This document shows positions 9,657 to 18,517 of a DNA stretch of 64,000 nt, in pieces. The stretch comes from Psychrobacter sp. PL19. GTDB taxonomy: Bacteria > Pseudomonadota > Gammaproteobacteria > Pseudomonadales > Moraxellaceae. The stretch spans positions 1,674,001 to 1,738,000 of the forward strand of contig NZ_JAGING010000001.1 of the NCBI RefSeq assembly GCF_017875835.1. The letters are read 5' to 3'. Position 1 is the first letter of the stretch, and every line of letters begins with the position of its first letter. The translations under genes were made by a program, and so were the position numbers. The notes below the pieces were generated by a model that made no database searches, had not been told where the DNA came from, and was given only the letters and a program-made list of their open reading frames with translations.

Positions 9657-10457
9657 ATGGCGACCCAAATACAGCAGGATTTAACAGGCAAGGTAGCTTT
9701 AATCACTGGTGCTGCAGGGGGTATCGGCCGTGATATCGCTGAGACTTATGCCCAAGCAGGGGCAGCCGTTGGTATTGCTGATATCAATATGGCAGCCGCA
9801 CAGCAGACCGTTGATACTATTGAAGCCGCTGGCGGTCGTGCTCTGGCAATTGTCATGGACGTCACTTCTGAAGATGCGGTTAATGATGGCGTGCAAAAAC
9901 TGGTAGATACCTTTGGTAGTATCGATATTCTAGTTTCTAACGCGGGTATTCAGCTGATTGATCCCATCAATAAAATGAGCTTTGACAATTGGAAAAAAAT
10001 GCTCGCTATTCATTTAGATGGGGCATTTTTAACTACCAAAGCGGCTATTCAACATATGTATAAAGACGACAAAGGTGGCACGATAATCTATATGGGCTCG
10101 GTGCACTCGCATGATTCATCACTATATAAAGCACCTTATGTCACGGCTAAGCATGGTCTGCTTGGACTGTGTCGTGTTATGGCAAAAGAAGGTGCGCCGC
10201 ATAACGTGCGTACGCACTTGCTGTGTCCAGGGTTTGTAAAAACTGAGATGGTTGAAAAGCAAATTCCATTACAGGCGGCGGAAAAAGGCATCAGCGAAGA
10301 GTCCGTGGTCAATGACATTATGCTGATCAATACGGTCGACAAAGAGTTCACGACCGTTGAAGACGTGTCGCAATTAGCCCTGTTTTTAGCGGCTTTCCCA
10401 ACCAATGTCTTCACGGGACAGTCTATCAATGCCAGTCATGGTTGGTGTATGAAATAG
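9657..10457 (+). CDS. 3-hydroxybutyrate dehydrogenase
   Basis: 266 aa, a classical short-chain dehydrogenase. It has the NAD-binding motif TGAAGGIG (residues 17-24), NAG at 95-97, and the catalytic Ser 148, Tyr 161 and Lys 165 (YVTAK). The C-terminal blocks [17 protein letters not shown] and HGWCMK match D-3-hydroxybutyrate dehydrogenases, which interconvert 3-hydroxybutyrate and acetoacetate with NAD. It sits downstream of scoA-scoB and the permease, so the set would import or use 3-hydroxybutyrate and pass it to acetyl-CoA. An AAGGA ribosome-binding site lies just before the ATG. It could be named bdhA or hbdH. Confidence 0.9.
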   Translation: MATQIQQDLTGKVALITGAAGGIGRDIAETYAQAGAAVGIADINMAAAQQTVDTIEAAGGRALAIVMDVTSEDAVNDGVQKLVDTFGSIDILVSNAGIQLIDPINKMSFDNWKKMLAIHLDGAFLTTKAAIQHMYKDDKGGTIIYMGSVHSHDSSLYKAPYVTAKHGLLGLCRVMAKEGAPHNVRTHLLCPGFVKTEMVEKQIPLQAAEKGISEESVVNDIMLINTVDKEFTTVEDVSQLALFLAAFPTNVFTGQSINASHGWCMK

Positions 10458-10534
10458 CTTTTTATGACGTAGCTTTTTAAGGCAATGTAACTATAAGCTG
10501 CAGCACTGATCACTATAAAAACAAAAATGAGTTA

Positions 10535-10570
10535 ACCACAATGTCAGACCTACTGGCGTTGTGGTTTTTT
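10535..10570 (+). terminator. Intrinsic terminator of the dehydrogenase gene
   Basis: The stem ACCACAA (10535-10541) with TTGTGGT (10559-10565) is followed by a run of Ts. The loop and right arm belong to a 27-bp sequence repeated at 12361-12387. Confidence 0.7.
10544..10570 (+). repeat. 27-bp repeat, first copy, upstream of mgtE
   Basis: This segment, starting TCAGACCTACTGGCGTTGTG and ending in six Ts, is identical to 12361-12387. The pair brackets mgtE in direct orientation. Confidence 0.9.
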
Positions 10571-10760
10571 ATAGTCATTTTTTAATCAACAGTCATTTGG
10601 AGATGCCATAATCTAGATCAGCAGTCATCAAATGAACTAGGCGCCGGATGCTTGGTGTTATATTCAGCAAACGGGTATGATAGAGGCGCTTTATGGTTTA
10701 GCTCATATTATAAGTTTAATAACCAATAATTAATTCGGTAGTATCTTTTTTCTATCAACT

Positions 10761-10785
10761 AGAGCCAATGATATTGGCTCTTTTT
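10761..10785 (+). terminator. Terminator-like hairpin in the mgtE leader region
   Basis: Perfect 9-bp stem AGAGCCAAT/ATTGGCTCT (10761-10769 and 10773-10781) with a 3-nt loop, then TTTTATT. It lies about 60 bp before the mgtE start, so it either insulates mgtE or acts as an attenuator of its transcript. Confidence 0.6.
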
Positions 10786-10843
10786 ATTGATCCTATTTAA
10801 AAGCGCTAGTTGCACCGTTTTAGGATCGCACGGAGTAAAAATA

Positions 10844-12181
10844 ATGCACAATAAAACCCTGGCATTGACGTTAAGCAAGGCCATTGAACAACAAGAGTTT
10901 GAACAAGCGATTAATCAGGTTAAAGCATTACGCCCCATCGATATTTCTGATATGTTAGCCTTAATTAAGCCAGCGTTTGCTTGGCAGTTGCTAGAGCGTT
11001 TGCCCAATCGTTCTACGATATTTTCTTACCTAAAAACTGATATTCAAGTTGCTTTGGCACAGGAGTTCCCCCGGGATAGTATGGCAAGATTGGTGGGCGA
11101 AATGCCTGCTGATGAACGGGCCGACTTATATAAATGTTTAAATCAAGACCAACGTGATGCCTTATTACCGGCACTAGCCCAAGCGAAGCGCGAAGATATT
11201 CGTAGATTAGCCGCTTATGAAGAAGGTACCGCTGGGGCCTTAATGACTTCGGATTATGCTACTTTAGGCGCGGCGATGACTGTCGATGAGGCACTGGCTA
11301 ACCTAAGAAGAGAAGCGCCCGACGCGGAAACTATTTATCACGCCTACGTGATTGACGAACAACGCAAGTTATTAGGCGTCGTGTCGTTACGGACTTTAAT
11401 TCTAGCGTCTCCTGAACAATTAATTAGCGAAATCATGGTCAGTGCTATCGTGTCTAGTAACGTACATGATGATCAAGAAGATGTCGCTAAAACAGTGGCT
11501 CGTTATGATTTGATTGCATTACCGATTACCGATGACAGTGGTGCCTTGGTAGGTATAGTGACCCACGATGATGCGATGGACGTCGCTAGTGATGAAGCTA
11601 CCGATGACTTTCATAAATCGGGCGGTGTCTCTACTATGGTTGGCCGACTAAAAGATGTCAGCATTGGCATTCTATATCGCAAGCGGGTATTCTGGTTGGT
11701 GTTTTTAGTCTTCGGCAACCTGCTCTCTGGCATTGGTATTTCCCATTTTGAAGATGTGATTGCCGCCAACCTAGTATTGGTATTCTTTTTACCGCTACTG
11801 GTCGATAGTGGCGGTAACGCCGGCTCCCAGTCTGCTACTTTGATGATACGTGCACTGGCAACTGGTGATGTCGTGATGCGTGATTGGTTCTCGCTACTGG
11901 GCCGAGAAGCGATGGTTGCGGTGCTATTGGGCGGTACCATGGCAGTCGCTATTTCCATCATCGGTTATATTCGCGGGGACGAAGTAGTGTCTCTAGTGTT
12001 AGCGCTTAGTATGATGTCAGTGGTAATGATTGGCTGTGTGATTGGGATGAGCCTGCCTTTTGTGCTTAACAAAATAGGCTTTGACCCTGCGACCGCCAGC
12101 GCGCCTTTGATAACGTCGGTATGCGATGCTTCGGGCGTGATTATTTATCTGTTTATTGCCTCACAATTCCTGTCCATATAA
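10844..12181 (+). CDS. mgtE: MgtE-family magnesium transporter
   Basis: 445 aa from the ATG at 10844, which has GGAG 8 nt upstream. A TTG at 10787 in the same frame would add 19 residues without a good ribosome-binding site. The protein starts with the MgtE N domain (LERLPNRSTIFSYL, AYEEGTAGALMTSDYATL), then two CBS domains (about residues 130-250), then a C-terminal membrane domain with about five helices containing FFLPLLVDSGGNAGSQSATL, the conserved pore segment. In this family the cytoplasmic N and CBS domains sense Mg and gate the channel. It is flanked by a direct repeat that includes the upstream terminator. Confidence 0.93.
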   Translation: MHNKTLALTLSKAIEQQEFEQAINQVKALRPIDISDMLALIKPAFAWQLLERLPNRSTIFSYLKTDIQVALAQEFPRDSMARLVGEMPADERADLYKCLNQDQRDALLPALAQAKREDIRRLAAYEEGTAGALMTSDYATLGAAMTVDEALANLRREAPDAETIYHAYVIDEQRKLLGVVSLRTLILASPEQLISEIMVSAIVSSNVHDDQEDVAKTVARYDLIALPITDDSGALVGIVTHDDAMDVASDEATDDFHKSGGVSTMVGRLKDVSIGILYRKRVFWLVFLVFGNLLSGIGISHFEDVIAANLVLVFFLPLLVDSGGNAGSQSATLMIRALATGDVVMRDWFSLLGREAMVAVLLGGTMAVAISIIGYIRGDEVVSLVLALSMMSVVMIGCVIGMSLPFVLNKIGFDPATASAPLITSVCDASGVIIYLFIASQFLSI

Positions 12182-12547
12182 TAGCCGATAGCCCTGTAAT
12201 AGGTGGCTGTTTAATAAGGCCTGATTTTCTCAGCTGTGATTTGCTAACGCTGGTTGATGACTGAACGTAGTAGGGTTTTGGTAATGGGTTATTAACATTC
12301 GATTATAGCTGCCAATAATCAGCTGCCTACAAATATGGTACTGAATATATTGAATGAGGCTCAGACCTACTGGCGTTGTGGTTTTTTTATAAGCCTAATT
12401 CGGCTACACTGGTACCAAGGATTTTAGTGACTACTTATCACCTTTACATTAGGCGTTAAACTAAAGCTTAATTCACATCGCAATCGTCTTGAACCATTTA
12501 TACTTATACCAATATCAGCCTCATTCATATACAAAGCGAAGGTAGCT
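12182..12547. other. Intergenic between mgtE and mrp
   Basis: No gene seen. Contains the second copy of the 27-bp repeat (12361-12387). Unlike the first copy it lacks the left stem arm CCACAA, so here it does not form the same terminator. The mrp promoter should lie downstream of it. Confidence 0.5.
12361..12387 (+). repeat. 27-bp repeat, second copy, downstream of mgtE
   Basis: Identical to 10544-10570 and followed by one extra T. The left arm of the original hairpin is absent. Confidence 0.9.
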
Positions 12548-13774
12548 ATGTTTAACTTTATAAAAAAAAGAACGCAATCAAAATCTGAGACTCCGCAGCA
12601 GAAAGCGGAACGTGATAGTACAGTAGATAAAGTGTTGCTGGGTTATGAAGTCGGTGAGACCAGTATTGCACAGATGGTCACGGGTTTAGATCGTGACGGT
12701 GACCAGCTCACTTTAGATTTACGCCTACCACAAGATAGCGATCCCGAAACCATTCAAAAAGAGCTTGGTCAGCTGTTACACCCACATGGTATTAATGCGA
12801 TCCATATGAATGTGCGTCTGTCAGCGTCCGCCAAGGGTGAGTCTAAAAGCTTGCCTCAGAAAATGCCAAAAACGACTGATGCCATGAGCAAACTATCAGG
12901 TACTCCTAATACGCCAGCGCAGCCTAGCCCTGCTGCAGAACCACCTATTACCAAGGCGGCTCCAACCCAGGCATCACTGTCTGGGCACCCGCATATCCGC
13001 CATATTATCGTGGTAGCATCAGGCAAAGGTGGGGTCGGCAAATCAACCACTACTGTTAATATTGCCTTGGCATTACAAAAGCTGGGCAACCGGGTAGGTG
13101 TACTCGATGCGGATATCTATGGACCCAGTATGCCGACTATGTTGGGGGTGGCCAATATAAAGCCTGAGCTAGAAAACGAACAATTTATTCCTGTTAATGC
13201 GCATGGCATGGCGATGTTATCTATTGGCAGCTTGCTCGATGGTGATAATACCCCAGTAGCATGGCGTGGACCAAAGGCGACTGGTGCACTGATGCAACTG
13301 TATAACCAAACCAACTGGCCACAGCTTGATTATCTAGTGATTGATATGCCGCCTGGTACGGGTGATATCCAGCTGACGCTCGCACAGCGTATTCCGGTCA
13401 CCGGCGCGGTTATCGTGACTACTCCGCAGCACATTGCACTACTTGATGCTCAAAAAGGTATCGAGATGTTTAAAAAAACTAATATTCCGGTACTAGGAGT
13501 GGTGGAGAACATGGCTCTACACACTTGTAGCAATTGTAATCATACCGAAGCTATCTTTGGCGTCGGTGGTGGTGAGCGAATCGCTGAGCAATATCAGGTG
13601 CCGCTATTAGGGCAGTTACCATTGGCTACTGGTATCCGTGCTCAAGTTGATAAAGGCGAGCCCAGTGTCTTAGTTGATGATGAGTTTGCTCCATATTACT
13701 TAAGTATTGCCAAAAATATTGAAGCCAATATCGATAAGTTTGCTAAGCCTATTGATAACCAGCGTATCTTTTAA
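12548..13774 (+). CDS. apbC: Mrp/ApbC-type P-loop iron-sulfur carrier ATPase
   Basis: 408 aa. Members bind and transfer Fe-S clusters in the cytoplasm. Residues 25-95 form a MIP18-like N-terminal domain. A Pro/Ala/Ser/Thr linker (about 95-145) leads to the ATPase with the deviant Walker A motif GKGGVGKS (159-166), the DADIYGPSMP block, DMPPGTGD, and the CxxC pair TCSNC near residues 326-329 that ligates the cluster in this family. The N-terminal stretch KKRTQSKSE and the linker make it slightly longer than the E. coli protein. The dcd gene follows on the same strand after about 155 bp. Its name may also be given as mrp. Confidence 0.92.
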   Translation: MFNFIKKRTQSKSETPQQKAERDSTVDKVLLGYEVGETSIAQMVTGLDRDGDQLTLDLRLPQDSDPETIQKELGQLLHPHGINAIHMNVRLSASAKGESKSLPQKMPKTTDAMSKLSGTPNTPAQPSPAAEPPITKAAPTQASLSGHPHIRHIIVVASGKGGVGKSTTTVNIALALQKLGNRVGVLDADIYGPSMPTMLGVANIKPELENEQFIPVNAHGMAMLSIGSLLDGDNTPVAWRGPKATGALMQLYNQTNWPQLDYLVIDMPPGTGDIQLTLAQRIPVTGAVIVTTPQHIALLDAQKGIEMFKKTNIPVLGVVENMALHTCSNCNHTEAIFGVGGGERIAEQYQVPLLGQLPLATGIRAQVDKGEPSVLVDDEFAPYYLSIAKNIEANIDKFAKPIDNQRIF

Positions 13775-13929
13775 GGAAAAAGAGTGACTTTGCAAACAAT
13801 AACGAATTAGACGATCCTTTATCAAAATCAGTCATTTTTAGAGATGTCGCTAAAAGTACCAGCGACTCTATAAATTGAGCCTGCAATTACGTATAATCAC
13901 CGCTATTAAATATTTGCTAAGGAATGACA

Positions 13930-14505
13930 ATGTCTATTAAATCTGACCGCTGGATTCGGCAAATGGCTGAAGATCATAATATGATTGAGCCGTTTGAAGC
14001 GGGTCAAGTACGCTTTAACGACGCTGGGGAGCGTCTGATCAGCTACGGCACGTCAAGCTATGGTTACGATGTGCGCTGCGCCCCTGAGTTTAAGGTTTTC
14101 ACTAACGTCCATTCAGTGATTGTCGATCCCAAAAACTTCGATGAAAAAAGCTTTATTGATATTGTTGGTAATGAATGCATCATTCCACCCAATTCATTTG
14201 CCTTGGCACGGACCGTTGAATATTTTCGCATTCCGCGTGACGTACTAACTATTTGCCTGGGCAAATCGACCTATGCGCGCTGCGGCATTATCGTCAATGT
14301 CACGCCACTTGAACCCGAGTGGGAAGGGCATGTGACCTTAGAATTCAGTAATACCACTAATTTGCCGGCGCGTATTTATGCGGGCGAAGGGGTTGCACAG
14401 ATGTTATTCTTCCAAAGTGATGCTGATGATGTCTGTGAGACCAGCTATAAAGACCGCGGTGGTAAATACCAAGGCCAAAAAGGCGTGACATTACCCAGAA
14501 CGTAG
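13930..14505 (+). CDS. dcd: dCTP deaminase
   Basis: 191 aa. It converts dCTP to dUTP, the main source of dTMP precursor in many Gram-negative bacteria. The start at 13930 ([16 protein letters not shown]) fits the family and has AAGGA 6 nt upstream. An in-frame ATG at 13924 has no room for a ribosome-binding site. Family motifs are [44 protein letters not shown] (quoted in part: STYARCGI with the catalytic Arg, and EPEWEGH with the catalytic Glu) and [11 protein letters not shown] strong bidirectional terminator follows. Confidence 0.97.
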   Translation: MSIKSDRWIRQMAEDHNMIEPFEAGQVRFNDAGERLISYGTSSYGYDVRCAPEFKVFTNVHSVIVDPKNFDEKSFIDIVGNECIIPPNSFALARTVEYFRIPRDVLTICLGKSTYARCGIIVNVTPLEPEWEGHVTLEFSNTTNLPARIYAGEGVAQMLFFQSDADDVCETSYKDRGGKYQGQKGVTLPRT

Positions 14506-14513
14506 AAATCTAT

Positions 14514-14543
14514 AAGTATGCAATAAAAAAGTATGCAATAAAA
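14514..14543. repeat. 15-bp tandem duplication after dcd
   Basis: Two perfect copies of AAGTATGCAATAAAA (14514-14528 and 14529-14543), 8 bp after the dcd stop. The second merges with the left arm of the terminator. Confidence 0.9.
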
Positions 14544-14576
14544 AAGCTGGGCGTATTAGATACGCTCAGCTTTTTT
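14541..14576. terminator. Bidirectional terminator between dcd and sspB
   Basis: Arms 14541-14556 and 14560-14576 pair with one G-T pair, with A-run and T-run on the two sides and a 3-nt loop. It serves both convergent genes. Confidence 0.85.
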
Positions 14577-14595
14577 ATTGCGGTAGTTATTATGA

Positions 14596-15036
14596 CTATT
14601 TCAACACTTTTAATCCCGCTTTATTATCACGTTTAGGCTTGTTTGGAGTACTAGTGCTATTTTGTTTAGTTGATGAGGCATCGTCTTCTGGCTGATAGTC
14701 ATCATATTCACTAGGATCAAAGAACATACCTTGCGAGTTTTCTTTAGCATAAATTCCAAGCACGGCAGTCAGTGGCACCCAAATCTCTTGCGACACACCA
14801 CTGAAACGCGCACTAAAATGAATGTAGTCGTTCTCTATACTCATATTGCCAGTAGCGCGACTGGCAATGTTAAGTACAATACGCCCGTCTTGTACGTGTT
14901 CGGTTGGAATCTGTACATTCTTGGCAGTGGCATCGACCATCAAGTAGGGCGTAAGCTCATTATCTTCTATCCATTGATAAAGGGCGCGCACCATATACGG
15001 GCGGGTAGGAGTGACTGAAGTAGTAGTCTCGCTCAT
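14596..15036 (-). CDS. sspB: ClpXP protease specificity-enhancing factor SspB
   Basis: 146 aa from the ATG at 15036, which has CAGGAA about 8 nt upstream. The frame is open for 46 further codons upstream, but that part overlaps the sspA-sspB spacer and does not look like SspB. SspB binds ssrA-tagged peptides and hands them to ClpX. The N-terminal domain has TPTRPYMVRALYQWIEDN, then the substrate-binding beta sheet region (HVQDGRIVLNIA, FSARFSG, PLTAVLGIYAKEN), then an acidic, disordered tail that ends in the basic, hydrophobic motif GLKVLK, the ClpX-docking tail. sspA lies 134 bp upstream on the same strand, the usual pair. Confidence 0.93.
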   Translation of the reverse strand: MSETTTSVTPTRPYMVRALYQWIEDNELTPYLMVDATAKNVQIPTEHVQDGRIVLNIASRATGNMSIENDYIHFSARFSGVSQEIWVPLTAVLGIYAKENSQGMFFDPSEYDDYQPEDDASSTKQNSTSTPNKPKRDNKAGLKVLK

Positions 15037-15170
15037 CTTATAATTTCCTGTACTAATGGTATCAAATGAATATTTTAGCGAATTTATTATTGGGTGGTAT
15101 GCTTGTCTGGCCGTATTATTACTTGCGGCACAGTTGTGCTTGATAAAGGAGTCATCACTACTTAACTTAC

Positions 15171-15785
15171 TCAACGCACGCTCTTTTGAAAGCTTTCTCG
15201 ATCAAATAGTCGCTTTTGATAGTCAATCAAGGGACGGCTAATAGCTGGAGGTAACGTGATACCCATCTCGTCTAAACGCCATAATAGCGGCGCCAGTAGT
15301 ACATCACACCAGCCAAAATCATCAGCCATAAAATAGGGCTTATGAGCAAATAATGGCGACAAGGTGACCAAAGAATCTGTCAGTTGTTTTTTTGCATGAG
15401 CGGCCTGCGCCTTATTAAAGCTGTCTGGATGCATGAGCAAGCGTTTGCCTAATGCCAGCCAATCACGCTGAATACGCCATGCTAATTGCCGAAATTGCGC
15501 GCGTTCTTGGGGGGTGTCAGGCAGCAGTTTATTAGTGTGATAACGCTCTTCAAGGTATTCAAAAATAACATTGATTTCGTACAGCGCAATTTCGCGCTGC
15601 TGCAAAACCGGCAAGGTATGGTAGGGGTTAAGCTCGGTCAGATCTTCAGGACGCTCTGAGTGCAAGCGGGATAAATAGTAAGCCAGCTTCTTTTCTTCAA
15701 GTAATAGGCGTACCACATGACTGTCGTACCCATCGTCAGCGTATAAAATCAGCTGACTACTTGGAATGTCATTCGCATCAATCAT
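15171..15785 (-). CDS. sspA: Stringent starvation protein A
   Basis: 204 aa with a glutathione-S-transferase fold: a thioredoxin-like N-terminal domain (LILYADDGYDSHVVRLLLEE, NPYHTLPVL, LYEINVIFEYLEERY) and an all-helical C-terminal domain. SspA binds RNA polymerase and is needed for stress and stationary-phase gene control. The call is supported by the sspB neighbour and by the cytochrome bc1 genes upstream on the same strand, an arrangement common in gammaproteobacteria. Confidence 0.92.
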   Translation of the reverse strand: MIDANDIPSSQLILYADDGYDSHVVRLLLEEKKLAYYLSRLHSERPEDLTELNPYHTLPVLQQREIALYEINVIFEYLEERYHTNKLLPDTPQERAQFRQLAWRIQRDWLALGKRLLMHPDSFNKAQAAHAKKQLTDSLVTLSPLFAHKPYFMADDFGWCDVLLAPLLWRLDEMGITLPPAISRPLIDYQKRLFDRESFQKSVR

Positions 15786-15899
15786 GAAAGCCTAATGTTA
15801 ATGGTTAAGGCTGCCATCGTAAACAAAATCGCCCTATTTATCAAGGTGCGAAGCGTAAACTAGGTCTCGTACTGGCTTATTAGTGGTCTAGTTTTAGCC

Positions 15900-15930
15900 C
15901 ATAAAAAAGCACTACCGAAGTAGTGCTCAA
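15900..15930 (-). terminator. Intrinsic terminator of the petABC operon
   Basis: On the minus strand a perfect 8-bp stem AGCACTAC/GTAGTGCT with a TTCG loop is followed by TTTTTTAT. It lies about 65 bp beyond the petC stop and before sspA. Confidence 0.85.
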
Positions 15931-15991
15931 TATGGTGCTTAAATAAACGGTGCTTAGCTATTAAACTTAATTTTTAAGCTTAGCTATCAAA

Positions 15992-16705
15992 TTATTTGAC
16001 GTCTTTCCAGAACTCTTTATTGAGCAAGTAAACAGGAATGAGCAACACTAACAAGAACAGTATAACAAAGAAGCCGATAACTCGACGATCATGACGAACA
16101 GGCTCACCCATCCATGCCATAAAGTTAACCAAATCGCCAACTTCGCTTTCAAACTCTTCTTGACTCATGCTGTTTTGCATGTTGTTCAGTACATGAGGCA
16201 TCGCTGCGTTCTGTAGCACTAGGTTATTAGCACCCCAAGGACGGCTTGGATCCTCATAGAATGACAACAAATAGGTATAAACCCAGTCGTCACCACGCAG
16301 TCTAGTGACTAGTGACAAGTCTGGAGGCGCTGCTCCAAACCATGCCGCTTGAACATCAGGATCAATCTCGGCATCGATGTGATCGCCAATCTGATCGGTA
16401 GTTACCATCAGATATTTTTCGACCAGCTCAGGTGGTATGTCCAAGTCTTTAGCGATACGCGAGTGACGAACATACTTTGCAGAGTGACAACCGGCGCAGT
16501 AATTCATGAAAATCTTCGCACCGTTCTGTTGCGAACCCTTGTTAGTAAAGTCAATCGGGGCTTCACTACAGGCTAAGTGCTCTTCAACACCCTCAGCATT
16601 GGTAAAGGTGCCGCAACCACCGCCAGCGGCCGTCGCGGTACCAGCCGTTAAGGTCAATGCCGTACCTAAGCCCAAACCAGTTAGGAATTTCGTTAGCGTG
16701 TTCAT
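15992..16705 (-). CDS. petC: Ubiquinol-cytochrome c reductase, cytochrome c1
   Basis: 237 aa. A cleavable signal peptide (residues 1-27, ending ATA-A) sends the protein to the periplasm, and a C-terminal helix (about 207-228) anchors it. The haem c attachment site is CAGCH (Cys 70, Cys 73, His 74). The segment GAAPPDLSLVTRLRG and the Met in NAAMPHVL fit the cytochrome c1 fold and sixth ligand. It passes electrons from the Rieske protein to cytochrome c. Its start codon overlaps the stop region of petB at 16705, so the two are translationally coupled in the petA-petB-petC operon. Confidence 0.96.
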   Translation of the reverse strand: MNTLTKFLTGLGLGTALTLTAGTATAAGGGCGTFTNAEGVEEHLACSEAPIDFTNKGSQQNGAKIFMNYCAGCHSAKYVRHSRIAKDLDIPPELVEKYLMVTTDQIGDHIDAEIDPDVQAAWFGAAPPDLSLVTRLRGDDWVYTYLLSFYEDPSRPWGANNLVLQNAAMPHVLNNMQNSMSQEEFESEVGDLVNFMAWMGEPVRHDRRVIGFFVILFLLVLLIPVYLLNKEFWKDVK

Positions 16706-17946
16706 TAGTGACCTCCGGTGACACGTTCTGGCGGCTGTTTACACTTCTCAATGGCAGTGTAAATCGGCATCAATAAGAAAAATAGGAAATATAAGACGGT
16801 AAACACACGCGCCGCTATAGTTGCTGCTGGCGACGTTGGCGTTGCACCTAAATAACCTAAGGCTATGAAGCTAATCGCAAACACGGTCAACGCGATTTTT
16901 GATAGGACACCTTTATAACGCATTGAGCGTACAGGAGATCTATCCAGCCAAGGTACTAAGAACAGTACCGCGATCGCTCCACCCATGGCGATAACACCAC
17001 CAAGCTTGTCAGGTACTGCTCGCAAGATAGCGTAGAACGGTGTGTAGTACCATACTGGTGCAATATGCGCCGGTGTTTTTAGGGAGTTTGCCGCCTCAAA
17101 GTTAGGGGGCTCAAGGAAGAAACCACCACCTTCTGGGAAGAAGAACACCACTGCAGCGAAGCAAATAAAGAACACCACGATACCAACCATGTCATGCACA
17201 GTATAGTACGGGTGGAACTCAATACCATCTAATGGTACGCCGTTTTTGTCTTTAAGCCTTTTGATGTCAATACCATCGGGGTTATTCGAACCCACATGAT
17301 GTAGAGCCACTAAATGCATGAACACCAAACCGACTAATACTAGTGGAATAGCGACTACATGTAACGCAAAGAAGCGGTTTAGGGTAATACCTGAGATGAT
17401 GTAATCACCACGTACCCATTCAGCAAGACCATCGCCAATGACCGGTAGAGCAGCAGGAAGGTTTAGAATAACCTGTGCACCCCAGAATGACATGTTGCCC
17501 CATGGTAAGAGATAACCGAAGAAACCTTCTGCCATTAAAGACAAGTAAATGCCCATACCGATAAGCCAAATAAGCTCACGCGGTTTTTGATATGAGCCGT
17601 ATAGCAATGCTCTAAACATATGCAAATACACGACCACAAAAAATGCGGAAGCGCCGGTCGAGTGCATATAACGGATGAGCCAACCGCCCTTGACGTCACG
17701 CATGATGTACTCAACAGACGCAAATGCCCCTTCGGCACTCGGGTTGTACATCATGGTTAGCCAGATACCGGTGACCAATTGGTTAACCAACACCACCATT
17801 GCCAACACGCCAAAGAAGTACCAAAAGTTAAAGTTCTTTGGTGCATAGTATTTGGACATGTGATATTCATAGGTCTCGGTCGCCGGAAAGCGTGCGTCAA
17901 CCCAACGCATGATATTTTTACCCATACTCATATTAAGCCTCCCCAA
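16705..17946 (-). CDS. petB: Ubiquinol-cytochrome c reductase, cytochrome b
   Basis: 413 aa, full-length eight-helix cytochrome b of the bc1 complex. The bis-histidine haem ligand pairs are seen in helices B and D (MHSTGASAFFVVVYLHMF and LHVVAIPLVLVGLVFMH). The GYLLPWG block and the C-terminal helices are present. In the Qo site the usual PEWY motif reads PVWY (APVWYYTPFYAILR), so the glutamate is replaced by Val. Such variants are known in some proteobacteria. The gene overlaps petA by 14 nt upstream and abuts petC. It oxidises ubiquinol in the inner membrane. Confidence 0.97.
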   Translation of the reverse strand: MGRLNMSMGKNIMRWVDARFPATETYEYHMSKYYAPKNFNFWYFFGVLAMVVLVNQLVTGIWLTMMYNPSAEGAFASVEYIMRDVKGGWLIRYMHSTGASAFFVVVYLHMFRALLYGSYQKPRELIWLIGMGIYLSLMAEGFFGYLLPWGNMSFWGAQVILNLPAALPVIGDGLAEWVRGDYIISGITLNRFFALHVVAIPLVLVGLVFMHLVALHHVGSNNPDGIDIKRLKDKNGVPLDGIEFHPYYTVHDMVGIVVFFICFAAVVFFFPEGGGFFLEPPNFEAANSLKTPAHIAPVWYYTPFYAILRAVPDKLGGVIAMGGAIAVLFLVPWLDRSPVRSMRYKGVLSKIALTVFAISFIALGYLGATPTSPAATIAARVFTVLYFLFFLLMPIYTAIEKCKQPPERVTGGH

Positions 17947-18517
17947 CCGTCAAGATGGTACCATCCACATTATAATCTGGGATGGGTAAGTTAAGCGGAG
18001 CAGGAACACCGCTATAGACGCGGCCCGCTAAATCGTACTTAGACCCATGGCACGGGCAGAAAAATCCACCATACCAGTCATTACCACCTAAGTCAGTCGC
18101 GCCAATATCGGGACGGTAGTTCGGTGCACAACCTAAATGTGTACACACGCCTTCAACCACCAAGATAGTGGGGTCTATAGAGCGTGTAGGATTAGCACAG
18201 TATTCAGGTTGTAACGATTCGCTTGAGTCAGGGTCAGCCAGCAAAGGCTTGACCGATTCTAAGGTCGTCAGCATCTCTTCAGTACGCTTTACTACAAAAA
18301 TAGGTTTACCACGATATTTGATGACAATCATTTGTCCTGCGTCAACAGAACCGATATCTTGGGTAACTGAAGCCCCTGCAGCTTCCGCTTTGGCACTTGG
18401 ATACCAAGAACGGACAAAAGGTGTCGCCACCGCAGCTACTCCAACTGCACCAATCGCGGCAGTTGAGGCAATTAGAACTCTACGGCGTTGTACATTAACG
18501 CCTTCGGCATGGCTCAT
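17933..18517 (-). CDS. petA: Ubiquinol-cytochrome c reductase, Rieske iron-sulfur subunit
   Basis: 194 aa. A twin-arginine type N-terminus (QRRRVLIAS, residues 10-18) and one membrane helix (about 15-36) are followed by the Rieske domain. Cluster ligands are Cys 125 and His 127 in CTHLGC, and Cys 154 and His 157 in CPCHGS. Cys 130 and Cys 156 form the stabilising disulfide of the family. It is the first gene of the petABC operon. An AGGAAG ribosome-binding site lies before the ATG. Confidence 0.96.
   Translation of the reverse strand: MSHAEGVNVQRRRVLIASTAAIGAVGVAAVATPFVRSWYPSAKAEAAGASVTQDIGSVDAGQMIVIKYRGKPIFVVKRTEEMLTTLESVKPLLADPDSSESLQPEYCANPTRSIDPTILVVEGVCTHLGCAPNYRPDIGATDLGGNDWYGGFFCPCHGSKYDLAGRVYSGVPAPLNLPIPDYNVDGTILTVGEA

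Larger units (their letters stand above)
10458..10843. other. Intergenic with two terminators, before mgtE
   Basis: Holds the terminator of the dehydrogenase gene (10535-10570), which is part of a repeat found again after mgtE, and a second strong terminator-like hairpin (10761-10785) only about 60 bp before the mgtE start. No coding sequence or recognisable Mg riboswitch consensus is seen. Confidence 0.5.
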
